NCBI GenBank assembly: GCA_934148875.1
Contig: CAKPDJ010000052.1
Location: forward strand, 1-9,345
Source: an uncultured Bacilli bacterium
Lineage (GTDB): Bacteria > Bacillota_I > Bacilli_A > RF39 > UBA660
Direction of reading: 5' to 3'
DNA: 9,345 nt
The notes beneath the pieces were generated by a model. It was given only the letters and a program-made list of their open reading frames with translations. It did no database searches and was not told where the DNA came from. Positions within the stretch are counted from its first letter, which is position 1, and each line of letters starts with the position of its first letter. Shown here piece by piece: positions 1-6,105 of the stretch. A program made the position numbers and the translations under genes.

Positions 1-79
1 TCTGATATGACTCTTTTTTATTAACTAAAAATAATGTCAGTGATTTTTCTCACCAACACTATTTATTATAGAACCAAGA

Positions 80-1129
80 TTACTGATTTCTTTCTATCCT
101 TTTTACATACTCTCTAAAATTTTTATAGTCATCATCCATAAAAGTAATATGATTTCTTCTAAATATACCTAATACATCATCATCTTGCTGAATATAGCAA
201 ATATTTCTTAATAGATAAAGAGCTAATTCTTTATCCTTTTTATATATTTCTAGTAAATCTATAGAAGCTAAATATGATAATGTATAATTTATTATTTCTT
301 CACAGGTATCATTCATATATGACCTCAATGTTTTTTCACCATTTACCTTTAGACCATAATATCTTAACATTTTATCAAATTTATTTTTGCGTAAATTATT
401 ACTATCATTACATGACTTTAAATAACTAAAACCAACAATTAATTGTATTAACTGTTGCTTATATTCCAATAAAAAGTGTTCCTCACATTCTTTACTAATA
501 TCTGGTAATGATTCCCTATAAAACTCAGTGGCTAATAAGTTAGCTAAACTTCCTTCAATTTCACTTGCATAATAACTTTGATAACTAGCTCTTTTATCAC
601 AATCATAGTCATTAAATACAACATGGAATAATTCATGAGGAAGACTAACTAAATCCATAAATGTATTATCACGAAATAAAATAATTTTTTTCTTTTGAAA
701 TATACTATCATTAAAGGTTATACCACGACATGGACTATCAGCACTTTTTAATTTAGTAATATGCAAATAATTAGGATTTTCTTGTTTTAATTTTAAATAT
801 TTACCATAAATATGTTCATTTGTATATTCCCTTAGAAAGGTTTCCGTGTTACTAATTAAAGTATCATTATCGCAAACTACAATTGTAGCTAGATTATCAC
901 TAGTATAATGTTCAACAATATTATAACTATTTATCAATAAACTTGCGAGTCTGCAGTCTTTTCTAGCTATATTTTCAAAGAAATATTCATTTAAATCTTT
1001 CATACTTATTTCACTACTATCAAATTCGCCATCTCCGCCTTTAGTAACACAACTAAGCATCATATGATACTGTGCGATATGATCAAGTATTAATTCACTA
1101 TTTTGACCATTTCTAACTAATTCTTCCAA
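80..1129 (-). CDS. Unrecognised protein with HEXXH zinc-peptidase motif (putative zincin-like metalloprotease)
   Basis: I do not recognise the family. The 349-residue product contains HELFH at residues 165-169 (codons at 623-637), preceded by a hydrophobic run and followed by S-E-I-E-G at 189-193. H165 and H169 with E166 fit a zincin active site, and E190 or E192 is a plausible third ligand as in gluzincins; this assignment is inference. No signal peptide or transmembrane segment is apparent, so a cytoplasmic location is likely. The second half is mostly helical, charged and Cys/Asn/Lys-rich, with no obvious domain. The listed TTG start has only an AGAGG one base upstream. The frame is open to a stop at about 1199-1201, and a good SD (AAGGTGG, complement of 1184-1190) precedes an in-frame ATT at 1178-1180. 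The true protein therefore probably carries 17 more residues (T-H-Y-N-W-N-I-H-E-I after the initiator), 366 in all. It is divergent from ymfF and appears to be a single-gene unit. Confidence 0.8.
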   Translation of the reverse strand: MEELVRNGQNSELILDHIAQYHMMLSCVTKGGDGEFDSSEISMKDLNEYFFENIARKDCRLASLLINSYNIVEHYTSDNLATIVVCDNDTLISNTETFLREYTNEHIYGKYLKLKQENPNYLHITKLKSADSPCRGITFNDSIFQKKKIILFRDNTFMDLVSLPHELFHVVFNDYDCDKRASYQSYYASEIEGSLANLLATEFYRESLPDISKECEEHFLLEYKQQLIQLIVGFSYLKSCNDSNNLRKNKFDKMLRYYGLKVNGEKTLRSYMNDTCEEIINYTLSYLASIDLLEIYKKDKELALYLLRNICYIQQDDDVLGIFRRNHITFMDDDYKNFREYVKRIERNQ

Positions 1130-1183
1130 GCCTCTAATACTATTGCGAATTTCATGTATATTCCAATTATAATGCGTAATTAA

Positions 1184-1190
1184 CCACCTT
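1184..1190 (-). promoter_or_regulatory. Shine-Dalgarno site upstream of the minus-strand HEXXH gene
   Basis: On the minus strand this reads AAGGTGG after a run of A. AGG ends six bases before an in-frame ATT codon (1178-1180) and nine before ACG. No ATG, GTG or TTG lies in frame between the upstream stop codon and TTG at 1129. The SD position argues that translation starts near 1180 rather than at 1129, some 50 bases further on. Confidence 0.55.
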
Positions 1191-1200
1191 TTTTCTGCTT

Positions 1201-1209
1201 ATATTAACA
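1201..1209 (-). promoter_or_regulatory. Candidate extended -10 promoter for the HEXXH gene
   Basis: The minus strand reads TGTTAATAT, that is TGn followed by TAATAT, one mismatch from the TATAAT consensus. No good -35 is visible 16-18 bases upstream. Transcription would begin near 1194, just ahead of the SD at 1184-1190, leaving a very short leader. That geometry also favours a translation start near 1180. The region is extremely AT-rich, so chance matches are likely. Confidence 0.4.
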
Positions 1210-1256
1210 CAATACTTAGAAAATATAAATACTTATAGTAAAATTATTTAAAAGTT

Positions 1257-1265
1257 TGTTATAAT
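1257..1265 (+). promoter_or_regulatory. Extended -10 promoter for the ymfF-ymfH-GHL10 operon
   Basis: TG-T-TATAAT is a perfect extended -10 element. The best-spaced -35 hexamer (around 1236-1242) does not resemble TTGACA, consistent with reliance on the TG extension. Expected transcription start is about 1272-1275, giving a leader of roughly 50 bases before the ATG at 1325. The same TGTTATAAT occurs ahead of the TasA-like gene. Confidence 0.65.
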
Positions 1266-1312
1266 ATAAATGTAGTAGTGATAATTAATAATATAATGTA
1301 CATAATAAGAAA

Positions 1313-1319
1313 GAGGTGA
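1313..1319 (+). promoter_or_regulatory. Shine-Dalgarno site that fixes the ymfF start
   Basis: GAGGTGA is complementary to TCACCTC near the 3' end of bacterial 16S rRNA and sits five bases before ATG 1325 (eight bases from AGG). A GTG at 1316 lies inside this site and is in frame, but it is part of the SD and not the start codon. Confidence 0.8.
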
Positions 1320-1324
1320 ACACC

Positions 1325-2611
1325 ATGAACATTGAATATAAGAAGATAGATATGATGTCATTTAATTTACATACAATAAAAACTGACCGTTTTAAAACAA
1401 TTACTATTCGGGTATGTTTACGTGACAAGATAAAAAAAGAAGAAATAACTTTACGAAATGTATTAGCATCATTTCTAACTTATTCAACCGAAAAATATCC
1501 AACTAAGAGAGAACTTGTTTTAAAAGCACAGGACTTATATGCTGTTAATGTATATACCAAATCATACCGTTCTGGCAAATTTAATATGATTAATTTTTGT
1601 ATGTCTATGTTAAATGAAAAATATACTGAAAAAGGAATGTTAGAAGAAAGTATAAAATTCTTATCAGAAATTGTTTTTCATCCTAACTTTAAAAACAACA
1701 CTTGTTTCAATGAAGCATTTAGATATTTATATGATAGCGTTGCTAATAGTATGAAAGAAATAAAAGAAAATCCTACTACTTATAGTGTTGTTAGAATGTT
1801 AGAAGAAATGGATAGTGATATGCCATATGGATATAGAGAATTTGGTTACATGGAAGATTTAAATACATTAACCAAAGATAAATTAATAGATTATTATAAT
1901 AATGTTATAAATAACAGTTTAGTAGACATTTATGTTATTGGTAACATTGATAGTAATGAAATAGAAAAACTATTCAAAAATTATTTTTCTTTTCCAACAT
2001 ACAAAAGGCCTAAAGAACTACAGTTAATAGAACATGATAAATTACCTTCCAAAATTAAAACAGTTAATGAAAAAATAGAAGGAAATCAATCAAAATTATC
2101 TATTGGTTGCAAAATTGGTTCATTAACAGAATTTGAAAGGAACTACGTATTAACCGTTTATAATATGATATTAGGCGGTAATAGTGAATCAAAATTTTTC
2201 CAAATCATCCGTGAACAGAATTCATTAGCTTATTATGTTTATTCATCTTTAAATAAACTTGATAGTTTAATGATTATAAAAGCTGGTATATCTAAAGAAC
2301 ATTACCAAAAAACTATAAAGTTAATCAAAAAGTTGATGAAAGAAATGGAACTTGGTAATTTTACCGATGAACACATTCAAGTAGTAAAAGAGAATTACTT
2401 ATCTCTATTAAAGGAAATAGAAGATAATGAAAATGCTATTATTGAAACATACTTAGCTAAAGATTTATTAAATTTAGGAAATATAGAAGAACGAAAAAAA
2501 GAAATAATGAAAGTTACCAAAAAAGATATAATTAATGTAGCTAAAAAAATCAAAATAGATACTATCTTTTTGTTGGAAGGAGTAACAGATAATGAAAACA
2601 ATTGTGCTTAA
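1325..2611 (+). CDS. ymfF: YmfF-like M16 peptidase homologue, zinc motif absent (EF-P 5-aminopentanol modification-associated, 'YfmF')
   Basis: This 428-residue protein has the two-lobed M16 layout and no signal peptide. The N-terminal half lacks the inverted zinc motif HXXEH: the corresponding stretch (about residues 43-56) reads R-N-V-L-A-S-F-L-T-Y, so it should be catalytically inactive. The C-terminal half keeps the M16 substrate-binding signature: L-G-G-N at 283-286, then F-F-Q-I-I-R-E-Q-N-S-L-A-Y-Y-V-Y at 291-306, with R296 and Y303/Y304 as the conserved Arg-Tyr pair. Length matches Bacillus YmfF. Pipelines call this family 'EF-P 5-aminopentanol modification-associated protein YfmF'; its exact biochemical role is unclear. 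It probably pairs with the active YmfH, whose gene starts inside its 3' end. ATG 1325 was chosen over in-frame GTG 1316, which lies within the SD. The family call is firm; the link to EF-P rests on known homologues only. Confidence 0.88.
   Translation: MNIEYKKIDMMSFNLHTIKTDRFKTITIRVCLRDKIKKEEITLRNVLASFLTYSTEKYPTKRELVLKAQDLYAVNVYTKSYRSGKFNMINFCMSMLNEKYTEKGMLEESIKFLSEIVFHPNFKNNTCFNEAFRYLYDSVANSMKEIKENPTTYSVVRMLEEMDSDMPYGYREFGYMEDLNTLTKDKLIDYYNNVINNSLVDIYVIGNIDSNEIEKLFKNYFSFPTYKRPKELQLIEHDKLPSKIKTVNEKIEGNQSKLSIGCKIGSLTEFERNYVLTVYNMILGGNSESKFFQIIREQNSLAYYVYSSLNKLDSLMIIKAGISKEHYQKTIKLIKKLMKEMELGNFTDEHIQVVKENYLSLLKEIEDNENAIIETYLAKDLLNLGNIEERKKEIMKVTKKDIINVAKKIKIDTIFLLEGVTDNENNCA
2577..2582 (+). promoter_or_regulatory. 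Shine-Dalgarno site of ymfH inside the ymfF coding region
   Basis: AAGGAG lies within the last codons of ymfF, nine bases before ATG 2592. With the 20-base gene overlap, this points to translational coupling of the two M16 proteins, probably in matched amounts. Confidence 0.75.
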
Positions 2612-3863
2612 TGGCTTAGATCAAAACATATACTATGAAAAGTTAGAAAATGGCCTAGAAGTATATATGATTCCATATAAGAATAAAAGCAATTATGCTA
2701 TCCATTACCTAACTAAGTATGGTTCTATACAAACAACATTTATTCCTTATGGAAAAAAAGATAAAATTACTGTTCCAGATGGAATTGCTCACTTTTTAGA
2801 GCATAAAATGTTTGAACAGGAAGATGGTATTGATCCATTTACTTTTGCATCAAAAACAGGAACCTATTCTAATGCTTCTACCAATTTTGAGTGTACTAGA
2901 TATTATTTTGAAGGAAATAAAGCTTTTGAAGAAAATTTAAATTACTTGCTTGATTTTGTTGGTAGTCCTTATTTTACTGATGAAAATGTAGAAAAAGAAA
3001 AAGGCATAATTGCTGAGGAAATCAAACAGTATGATGATGAAGTAGATTGGACTTTTGAAGAAGAATTAAAAAAAGCACTTTTTAAAAAAGATAATCACAG
3101 AGTAGATATTGCTGGAACAGTAGAATCAATTTCTAAAATTACCAAAGAGGATTTGTATGATACTTACTATACCTTTTATCAACCAAGTAACATGGTTTTA
3201 GTTATTAGTGGTGATTTTGATAAAGAAATAGCATTAAATACTATCAAGAAAAATGAAACATTAAAAAAAGCTAAATCAAATTTTAAAATAGAAGTATTTA
3301 GTGAAGAAGAACCATTAGAAGTAAATAGTAAAAAGGTAGAGTTAGAACTTCCTGTTGCTACCACTAAGGTTGGCTATGGAATTAAAATACCATTAAAAAA
3401 TATTGACAATCCTTATTTGTTTGGACTATATATCGGAATGATGCTTAATATAAAATTTGGACTATCATCAATATGTCGTGAGGAATTAAAGAAAGAACAA
3501 CTAATAACATCTTTTTATACTGAAAGAGAACTTATTGGAAATTATTTAATAATTACATTCAAGGCTGAAAGCGAGAAACCAGAAGAACTTATCAATAAGT
3601 TAAAGAAAGAACTTTCTAACATTGATGTTTCTGAAGAAGATATAAATAGATTGAAAAAAGTATGGATATCATCAGAAGTAATTATGATTGATAATATCAA
3701 CATGACATTAGAAAATACAGTTAGCGATATACTTGAATATGGTAAAATAATTTCCGATAGAATAGATATTTTCCGTAGTTTAAACAAAGAAGAATATAAT
3801 AATATGTTAAAAAATATAGATTTTACTAATACATCTACTGTAATCATTAGACCTAAAAAATAG
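2592..3863 (+). CDS. ymfH: YmfH-like M16 family zinc metallopeptidase (EF-P 5-aminopentanol modification-associated, 'YfmH')
   Basis: At 423 residues this is a full-length M16 protein with an intact active site. Residues 63-72 read D-G-I-A-H-F-L-E-H-K, the inverted HXXEH motif in which H67 and H71 bind zinc and E70 is the catalytic base. The third ligand is expected in E-K-E-K-G-I-I-A-E-E-I at 134-144, most likely E143. A G-T-Y-S-N-A-S-T segment (90-97) and an I-A-G-T block (173-176) are also typical of M16 N-terminal domains. The second half is the usual non-catalytic M16 lobe and contains C-R-E-E-L-K-K-E. There is no signal peptide. The protein should act with YmfF as an active/inactive pair, like other two-subunit M16B enzymes. 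In Bacillus subtilis ymfH is next to ymfF, as here, but ymfI, which follows there, is not in this window. Pipelines associate the pair with EF-P modification; the substrate is not evident from sequence. Confidence 0.92.
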   Translation: MKTIVLNGLDQNIYYEKLENGLEVYMIPYKNKSNYAIHYLTKYGSIQTTFIPYGKKDKITVPDGIAHFLEHKMFEQEDGIDPFTFASKTGTYSNASTNFECTRYYFEGNKAFEENLNYLLDFVGSPYFTDENVEKEKGIIAEEIKQYDDEVDWTFEEELKKALFKKDNHRVDIAGTVESISKITKEDLYDTYYTFYQPSNMVLVISGDFDKEIALNTIKKNETLKKAKSNFKIEVFSEEEPLEVNSKKVELELPVATTKVGYGIKIPLKNIDNPYLFGLYIGMMLNIKFGLSSICREELKKEQLITSFYTERELIGNYLIITFKAESEKPEELINKLKKELSNIDVSEEDINRLKKVWISSEVIMIDNINMTLENTVSDILEYGKIISDRIDIFRSLNKEEYNNMLKNIDFTNTSTVIIRPKK

Positions 3864-3895
3864 TATAAATTTAGAGCTTGTACATAGGATGTAAT

Positions 3896-3903
3896 AGGTG
3901 ATC
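3896..3903 (+). promoter_or_regulatory. Shine-Dalgarno site AGGTGATC of the GHL10 gene
   Basis: AGGTGATC is an eight-base match to the complement of GATCACCT at the 3' end of 16S rRNA, two bases before ATG 3906 (seven bases from AGG). It fixes the start. No terminator and no clear promoter are seen in the 42-base gap after ymfH, so the gene is probably co-transcribed with it. Confidence 0.7.
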
Positions 3904-3905
3904 TT

Positions 3906-5063
3906 ATGAAAAAAATATATATTATAGCAGTAATTGTAATTACTGCTTTTTGTATGTCAAAATTATATAATATGAAAACTAAATCTAATCCAGTTGAAAG
4001 TAGAGGAATTTTTATTTCATATATCGAATGTTTAAATCATTTAAAGAATAAAAGTGAAATAGAAACCAAAAGCGAAATAAACAATATAATAGATAATGTA
4101 AAAAAATATTATTTCAACCGTATTTATTTGCAAGTAAGGCCATTTTCCGATAGCATTTATAATTCTGAAATTTTTCCATCATCATACACAATAGTTTCTA
4201 ATCAAGGTGATAAACCGAGTATAGATGTTTTAGCTTATTTTATATCGCAAGCTAAAAAAAATAATATTGAATTATATGCCTGGATTAATCCATATCGTAT
4301 ATCAAATGATACCGATACAACAAAGTTATCTAATACTAATCCAGCATATAAATGGTTAAACACTAATAACGTTAAAATTATTAAAGACAAAGGAATATTT
4401 TATAATCCTAGTAGTGAAGAAGTTATAAATTTAATAATTGAAGGAGTAAAAGAAATAGTAAGAAATTATAAAATTGATGGTATTTTACTTGATGATTATT
4501 TTTATCCTGATGATACAATTGATTTAGAAAATTATCAAAAAGTTGCATCACAAATTTCTCTAACAGATTATAGATTAAATAAAGTAAATGAATTAGTTAG
4601 TGGAATATATAAAAGCATAAAAGAAATAAATAATAAAATTCAGTTTGGTATATCGCCAGATGGTAACCTAGACAATAATTATAATATTCATTATGCTGAT
4701 GTTAAGACTTGGCTATCAGAAGAGGGTTACATAGATTACATAATGCCTCAATTATATTATGGCTTTAATAATGAAACTAGGCCCTTTATAAAAACCCTTA
4801 ATGAATGGAATAGCTTGATAAAAAATGATACTAAACTAATTACAGCATTATCTTTATATAAGGCTGGTACAATAGATAAATATGCTAAAGCAGGTAAATA
4901 TGAATGGATAGAAAATAGTAACATTATAAGAAAACAAATCCAAGTTGCCAGAAACATAATTAACTATACAGGTTATGCTATTTTTAGATATGATTATTTT
5001 ATTAATATTAATAATAATATAAATTTGCAACAGGAAATAGGTGAGTACGAGAAATTGTTTTAA
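3906..5063 (+). CDS. Membrane-anchored glycosyl hydrolase family 10-like protein (GHL10 / DUF187)
   Basis: The 385-residue protein begins with a short basic end and one hydrophobic segment (about residues 4-19), acting as an uncleaved anchor or signal peptide. C16 is not in a proper lipobox. The rest is a TIM-barrel type GHL10 domain with recognisable blocks: Q-V-R-P-F-S-D-S-I-Y (76-85), A-W-I-N-P-Y-R (125-131), D-G-I-L-L-D-D-Y-F-Y-P-D (191-202), F-G-I-S-P-D-G (247-253) and Y-I-D-Y-I-M-P-Q-L-Y-Y-G (275-286). The acidic residues D191, D196 and D197 are candidate catalytic or substrate-binding groups. Characterised relatives include Escherichia coli DigH (YddW), which cleaves denuded peptidoglycan glycan strands, and Bacillus YngK. 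A role in cell-wall glycan processing outside the membrane is therefore plausible, but the substrate is inferred. It is the third gene of the ymfF operon. The family call is confident, the substrate less so. Confidence 0.88.
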   Translation: MKKIYIIAVIVITAFCMSKLYNMKTKSNPVESRGIFISYIECLNHLKNKSEIETKSEINNIIDNVKKYYFNRIYLQVRPFSDSIYNSEIFPSSYTIVSNQGDKPSIDVLAYFISQAKKNNIELYAWINPYRISNDTDTTKLSNTNPAYKWLNTNNVKIIKDKGIFYNPSSEEVINLIIEGVKEIVRNYKIDGILLDDYFYPDDTIDLENYQKVASQISLTDYRLNKVNELVSGIYKSIKEINNKIQFGISPDGNLDNNYNIHYADVKTWLSEEGYIDYIMPQLYYGFNNETRPFIKTLNEWNSLIKNDTKLITALSLYKAGTIDKYAKAGKYEWIENSNIIRKQIQVARNIINYTGYAIFRYDYFININNNINLQQEIGEYEKLF

Positions 5064-5088
5064 AAAACAAAAATAATTAAAAAGACTA

Positions 5089-5116
5089 TTGAAAAAATAT
5101 GTTTCTCTGTTATAAT
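5089..5116 (+). promoter_or_regulatory. Strong sigma-A type promoter of the TasA/camelysin-like gene
   Basis: TTGAAA (5089-5094), a 16-base spacer ending in TG-T, and TATAAT (5111-5116) form a near-consensus promoter with an extended -10. It is the best promoter in the window and the only one with a good -35. The start of transcription should be about 5122-5124, giving a leader of about 40 bases. Confidence 0.8.
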
Positions 5117-5151
5117 AAATATAGGATATGAAGATATCTAAAATATGTTGT

Positions 5152-5157
5152 AGGAGG
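5152..5157 (+). promoter_or_regulatory. Consensus Shine-Dalgarno site that fixes the TasA-like start
   Basis: A perfect AGGAGG ends six bases before ATG 5164. An in-frame ATG at 5128 would add twelve residues, including C-C-R-R encoded by the SD itself. That upstream start lies four to six bases after the expected transcription start and has no SD, so it is rejected. Confidence 0.85.
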
Positions 5158-5163
5158 ATAGAA

Positions 5164-6027
5164 ATGAACAAGAAAAAAACAACTGGTATTATGCTGTCAG
5201 TACTTGGAGTTCTAAGTTTAGTATTAATTACTGCTGGAGTAACATATGCATTCTTTTCTTACGTAAAAGAAGGAACAACAGAAAACACTATAACTACGAC
5301 TACCATAACATTCCTATATGATGAACTTACATCTAAAGAGGGAAATGGTATTCAAATTACTGATGCCTTACCAATGAGCGATACTGACGGAAAAGCATTA
5401 ACAGGAACAAATAATGTATTTGATTTCAAAATAACTGCAACTTCAACTGGAAAAGCTAGTGTTCCATATGAAGTAACAGCTAGAATGAAAAATGGTTCAA
5501 ACGAAGCTTTAGCTGATCAAGTAAAATTATATTTAACTACAGTTAACGGAGATGTTGAAACCGCTTCACCATTAACAGTTAACGGTGATGTTGTTAAAAC
5601 ATTTGGTAGTCTTACTCAAACTGGAAAAGTTGATACAAGTATAGCTACAGAAAAAACAATTTATAATGGTACAGTTCCAGCAGAAAGCAGTGCATATTCA
5701 CAAGACTTTAGATTAAGAATGTGGGTATCAGGAGATGAAGATAGTGCAATTGATTATTCACCATTAGAATTTAAGCATAACACTGATAAAACTTTAATTA
5801 CTTCAACTAAGTATTATAGTTTAAGTGAAACAGAAAAAGCTAACTATACAAGAATTGCTTATGTAAATAATACTACTAAAACTGCTATGACTGAAGCAGA
5901 ATACACTGCAGCAACTGAAGCAGAACGTGCTGGTTATGAAGCAAGTGAACAACTATATTTATATAGTGGTCAAACATTTACTGTAACTGTTAATGTATAT
6001 GCTAATGCTACTGTTGTAACTCAGTAA
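5164..6027 (+). CDS. TasA/camelysin-like secreted protein with SipW-type signal sequence
   Basis: This 287-residue, cysteine-free protein starts with K-K-K, a hydrophobic core (about 8-26) and G-V-T-Y-A-F-F-S-Y, resembling the SipW-dependent signal sequences of TasA, CalY/camelysin and relatives, with cleavage likely after A29. The motif E-N-T-I-T-T-T-T-I-T-F (40-50) matches the start of the mature beta-rich domain. D-F-R-L-R-M-W-V-S (181-189) and S-G-Q-T-F-T-V-T-V-N-V-Y-A (268-280) look like conserved core strands. Between them sits an apparent inserted segment (about 197-266) rich in Glu, Ala, Thr and Tyr, with repeats such as T-E-A-E at 243-246 and 251-254. TasA and camelysin are exported surface or fibre-forming proteins; a matrix or surface role here is inference. 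No SipW peptidase gene is in the window. Strong promoter, consensus SD, terminator and higher GC than its neighbours suggest a highly expressed single-gene unit. Confidence 0.82.
   Translation: MNKKKTTGIMLSVLGVLSLVLITAGVTYAFFSYVKEGTTENTITTTTITFLYDELTSKEGNGIQITDALPMSDTDGKALTGTNNVFDFKITATSTGKASVPYEVTARMKNGSNEALADQVKLYLTTVNGDVETASPLTVNGDVVKTFGSLTQTGKVDTSIATEKTIYNGTVPAESSAYSQDFRLRMWVSGDEDSAIDYSPLEFKHNTDKTLITSTKYYSLSETEKANYTRIAYVNNTTKTAMTEAEYTAATEAERAGYEASEQLYLYSGQTFTVTVNVYANATVVTQ
5539..5592 (+). repeat. Internal direct repeat encoding T-V-N-G-D-V twice in the TasA-like gene
   Basis: The 18-base segments 5539-5556 and 5575-5592 differ at one position (third base of the Gly codon) and start 36 bases apart. 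They encode residues 126-131 and 138-143 of the TasA-like protein. The in-frame spacing suggests a local 12-codon duplication. Confidence 0.7.
5890..5925 (+). repeat. Internal direct repeat ACTGAAGCAGAA in the TasA-like gene
   Basis: The identical 12-base segments 5890-5901 and 5914-5925 start 24 bases (eight codons) apart and both encode T-E-A-E (residues 243-246 and 251-254). A diverged relative, S-E-T-E-K-A-N-Y at 221-228, aligns with T-E-A-E-R-A-G-Y at 251-258. Confidence 0.7.
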
Positions 6028-6035
6028 TTAAAATT

Positions 6036-6063
6036 AAAGCATACCTTAAGAGGTATGTTTTTT
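6036..6063 (+). terminator. Intrinsic terminator after the TasA-like gene
   Basis: CATACCT (6040-6046) pairs with AGGTATG (6051-6057) around a TAAG loop, giving a 7-bp stem followed by six T (6058-6063). The preceding A bases and a G-T wobble can extend the stem into the T-run. It starts nine bases after the stop codon and separates this gene from addB. Confidence 0.9.
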
Positions 6064-6096
6064 CTTTGCTTTTAACTAGTATTCAAATGCATCATT

Positions 6097-6105
6097 TGAT
6101 ATAAT
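6097..6105 (+). promoter_or_regulatory. Extended -10 promoter for addB-addA
   Basis: TG-A-TATAAT is an exact extended -10 placed after the terminator and before addB. No good -35 is found at 16-18 bases. The start is expected about 6111-6113, giving a leader of roughly 18 bases. The sequence just downstream (AAACATAG) is nearly identical to that of the TasA-like promoter. Confidence 0.65.

Noticed and set aside
40..53. Possible terminator hairpin GTGA/TCAC downstream of the HEXXH gene.
   Set aside because: The stem is only 4 bp and is not followed directly by a T-run on the minus strand. The T-run at 13-18 could end a terminator from a gene to the left, but its other arm is outside the window.
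1117..1155. Short minus-strand frame starting M-K-F-A-I-V-L-E-A-W-K-N upstream of the HEXXH gene as a leader peptide.
   Set aside because: It is twelve codons long, overlaps the likely N-terminal extension and has no SD.
1316..1324. GTG at 1316 as the start of ymfF.
   Set aside because: It lies inside the Shine-Dalgarno sequence GAGGTGA; ATG 1325 has the right spacing from that site.
2395..2601. Minus-strand open frames opposite ymfF, ymfH, the GHL10 gene and addA (for example 2395-2601, 3179-3364, 3542-3847, 4757-4957, 4854-5171, 8861-9049).
   Set aside because: They are antisense to well-recognised genes, biased to Ser/Phe/Ile as expected for complements of AT-rich genes, and show no family motifs.
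3939..3953. C16 of the GHL10 protein as a lipoprotein cysteine.
   Set aside because: The residue before Cys is Phe, which does not fit the lipobox; the segment is better read as a signal anchor.
5056..5071. Palindrome TTGTTTT/AAAACAA at the end of the GHL10 gene as a terminator.
   Set aside because: The stem is almost all A-T with a two-base loop, and no T-run follows on the plus strand.
5132..5139. Palindrome AGATATCT in the leader of the TasA-like gene as an operator.
   Set aside because: An 8-base AT-rich palindrome is expected by chance here and no second copy or known operator matches it.
5128..5163. ATG at 5128 as the start of the TasA-like gene.
   Set aside because: It would put the consensus AGGAGG inside the coding region, add C-C-R-R ahead of a clean signal peptide, and has no SD of its own.
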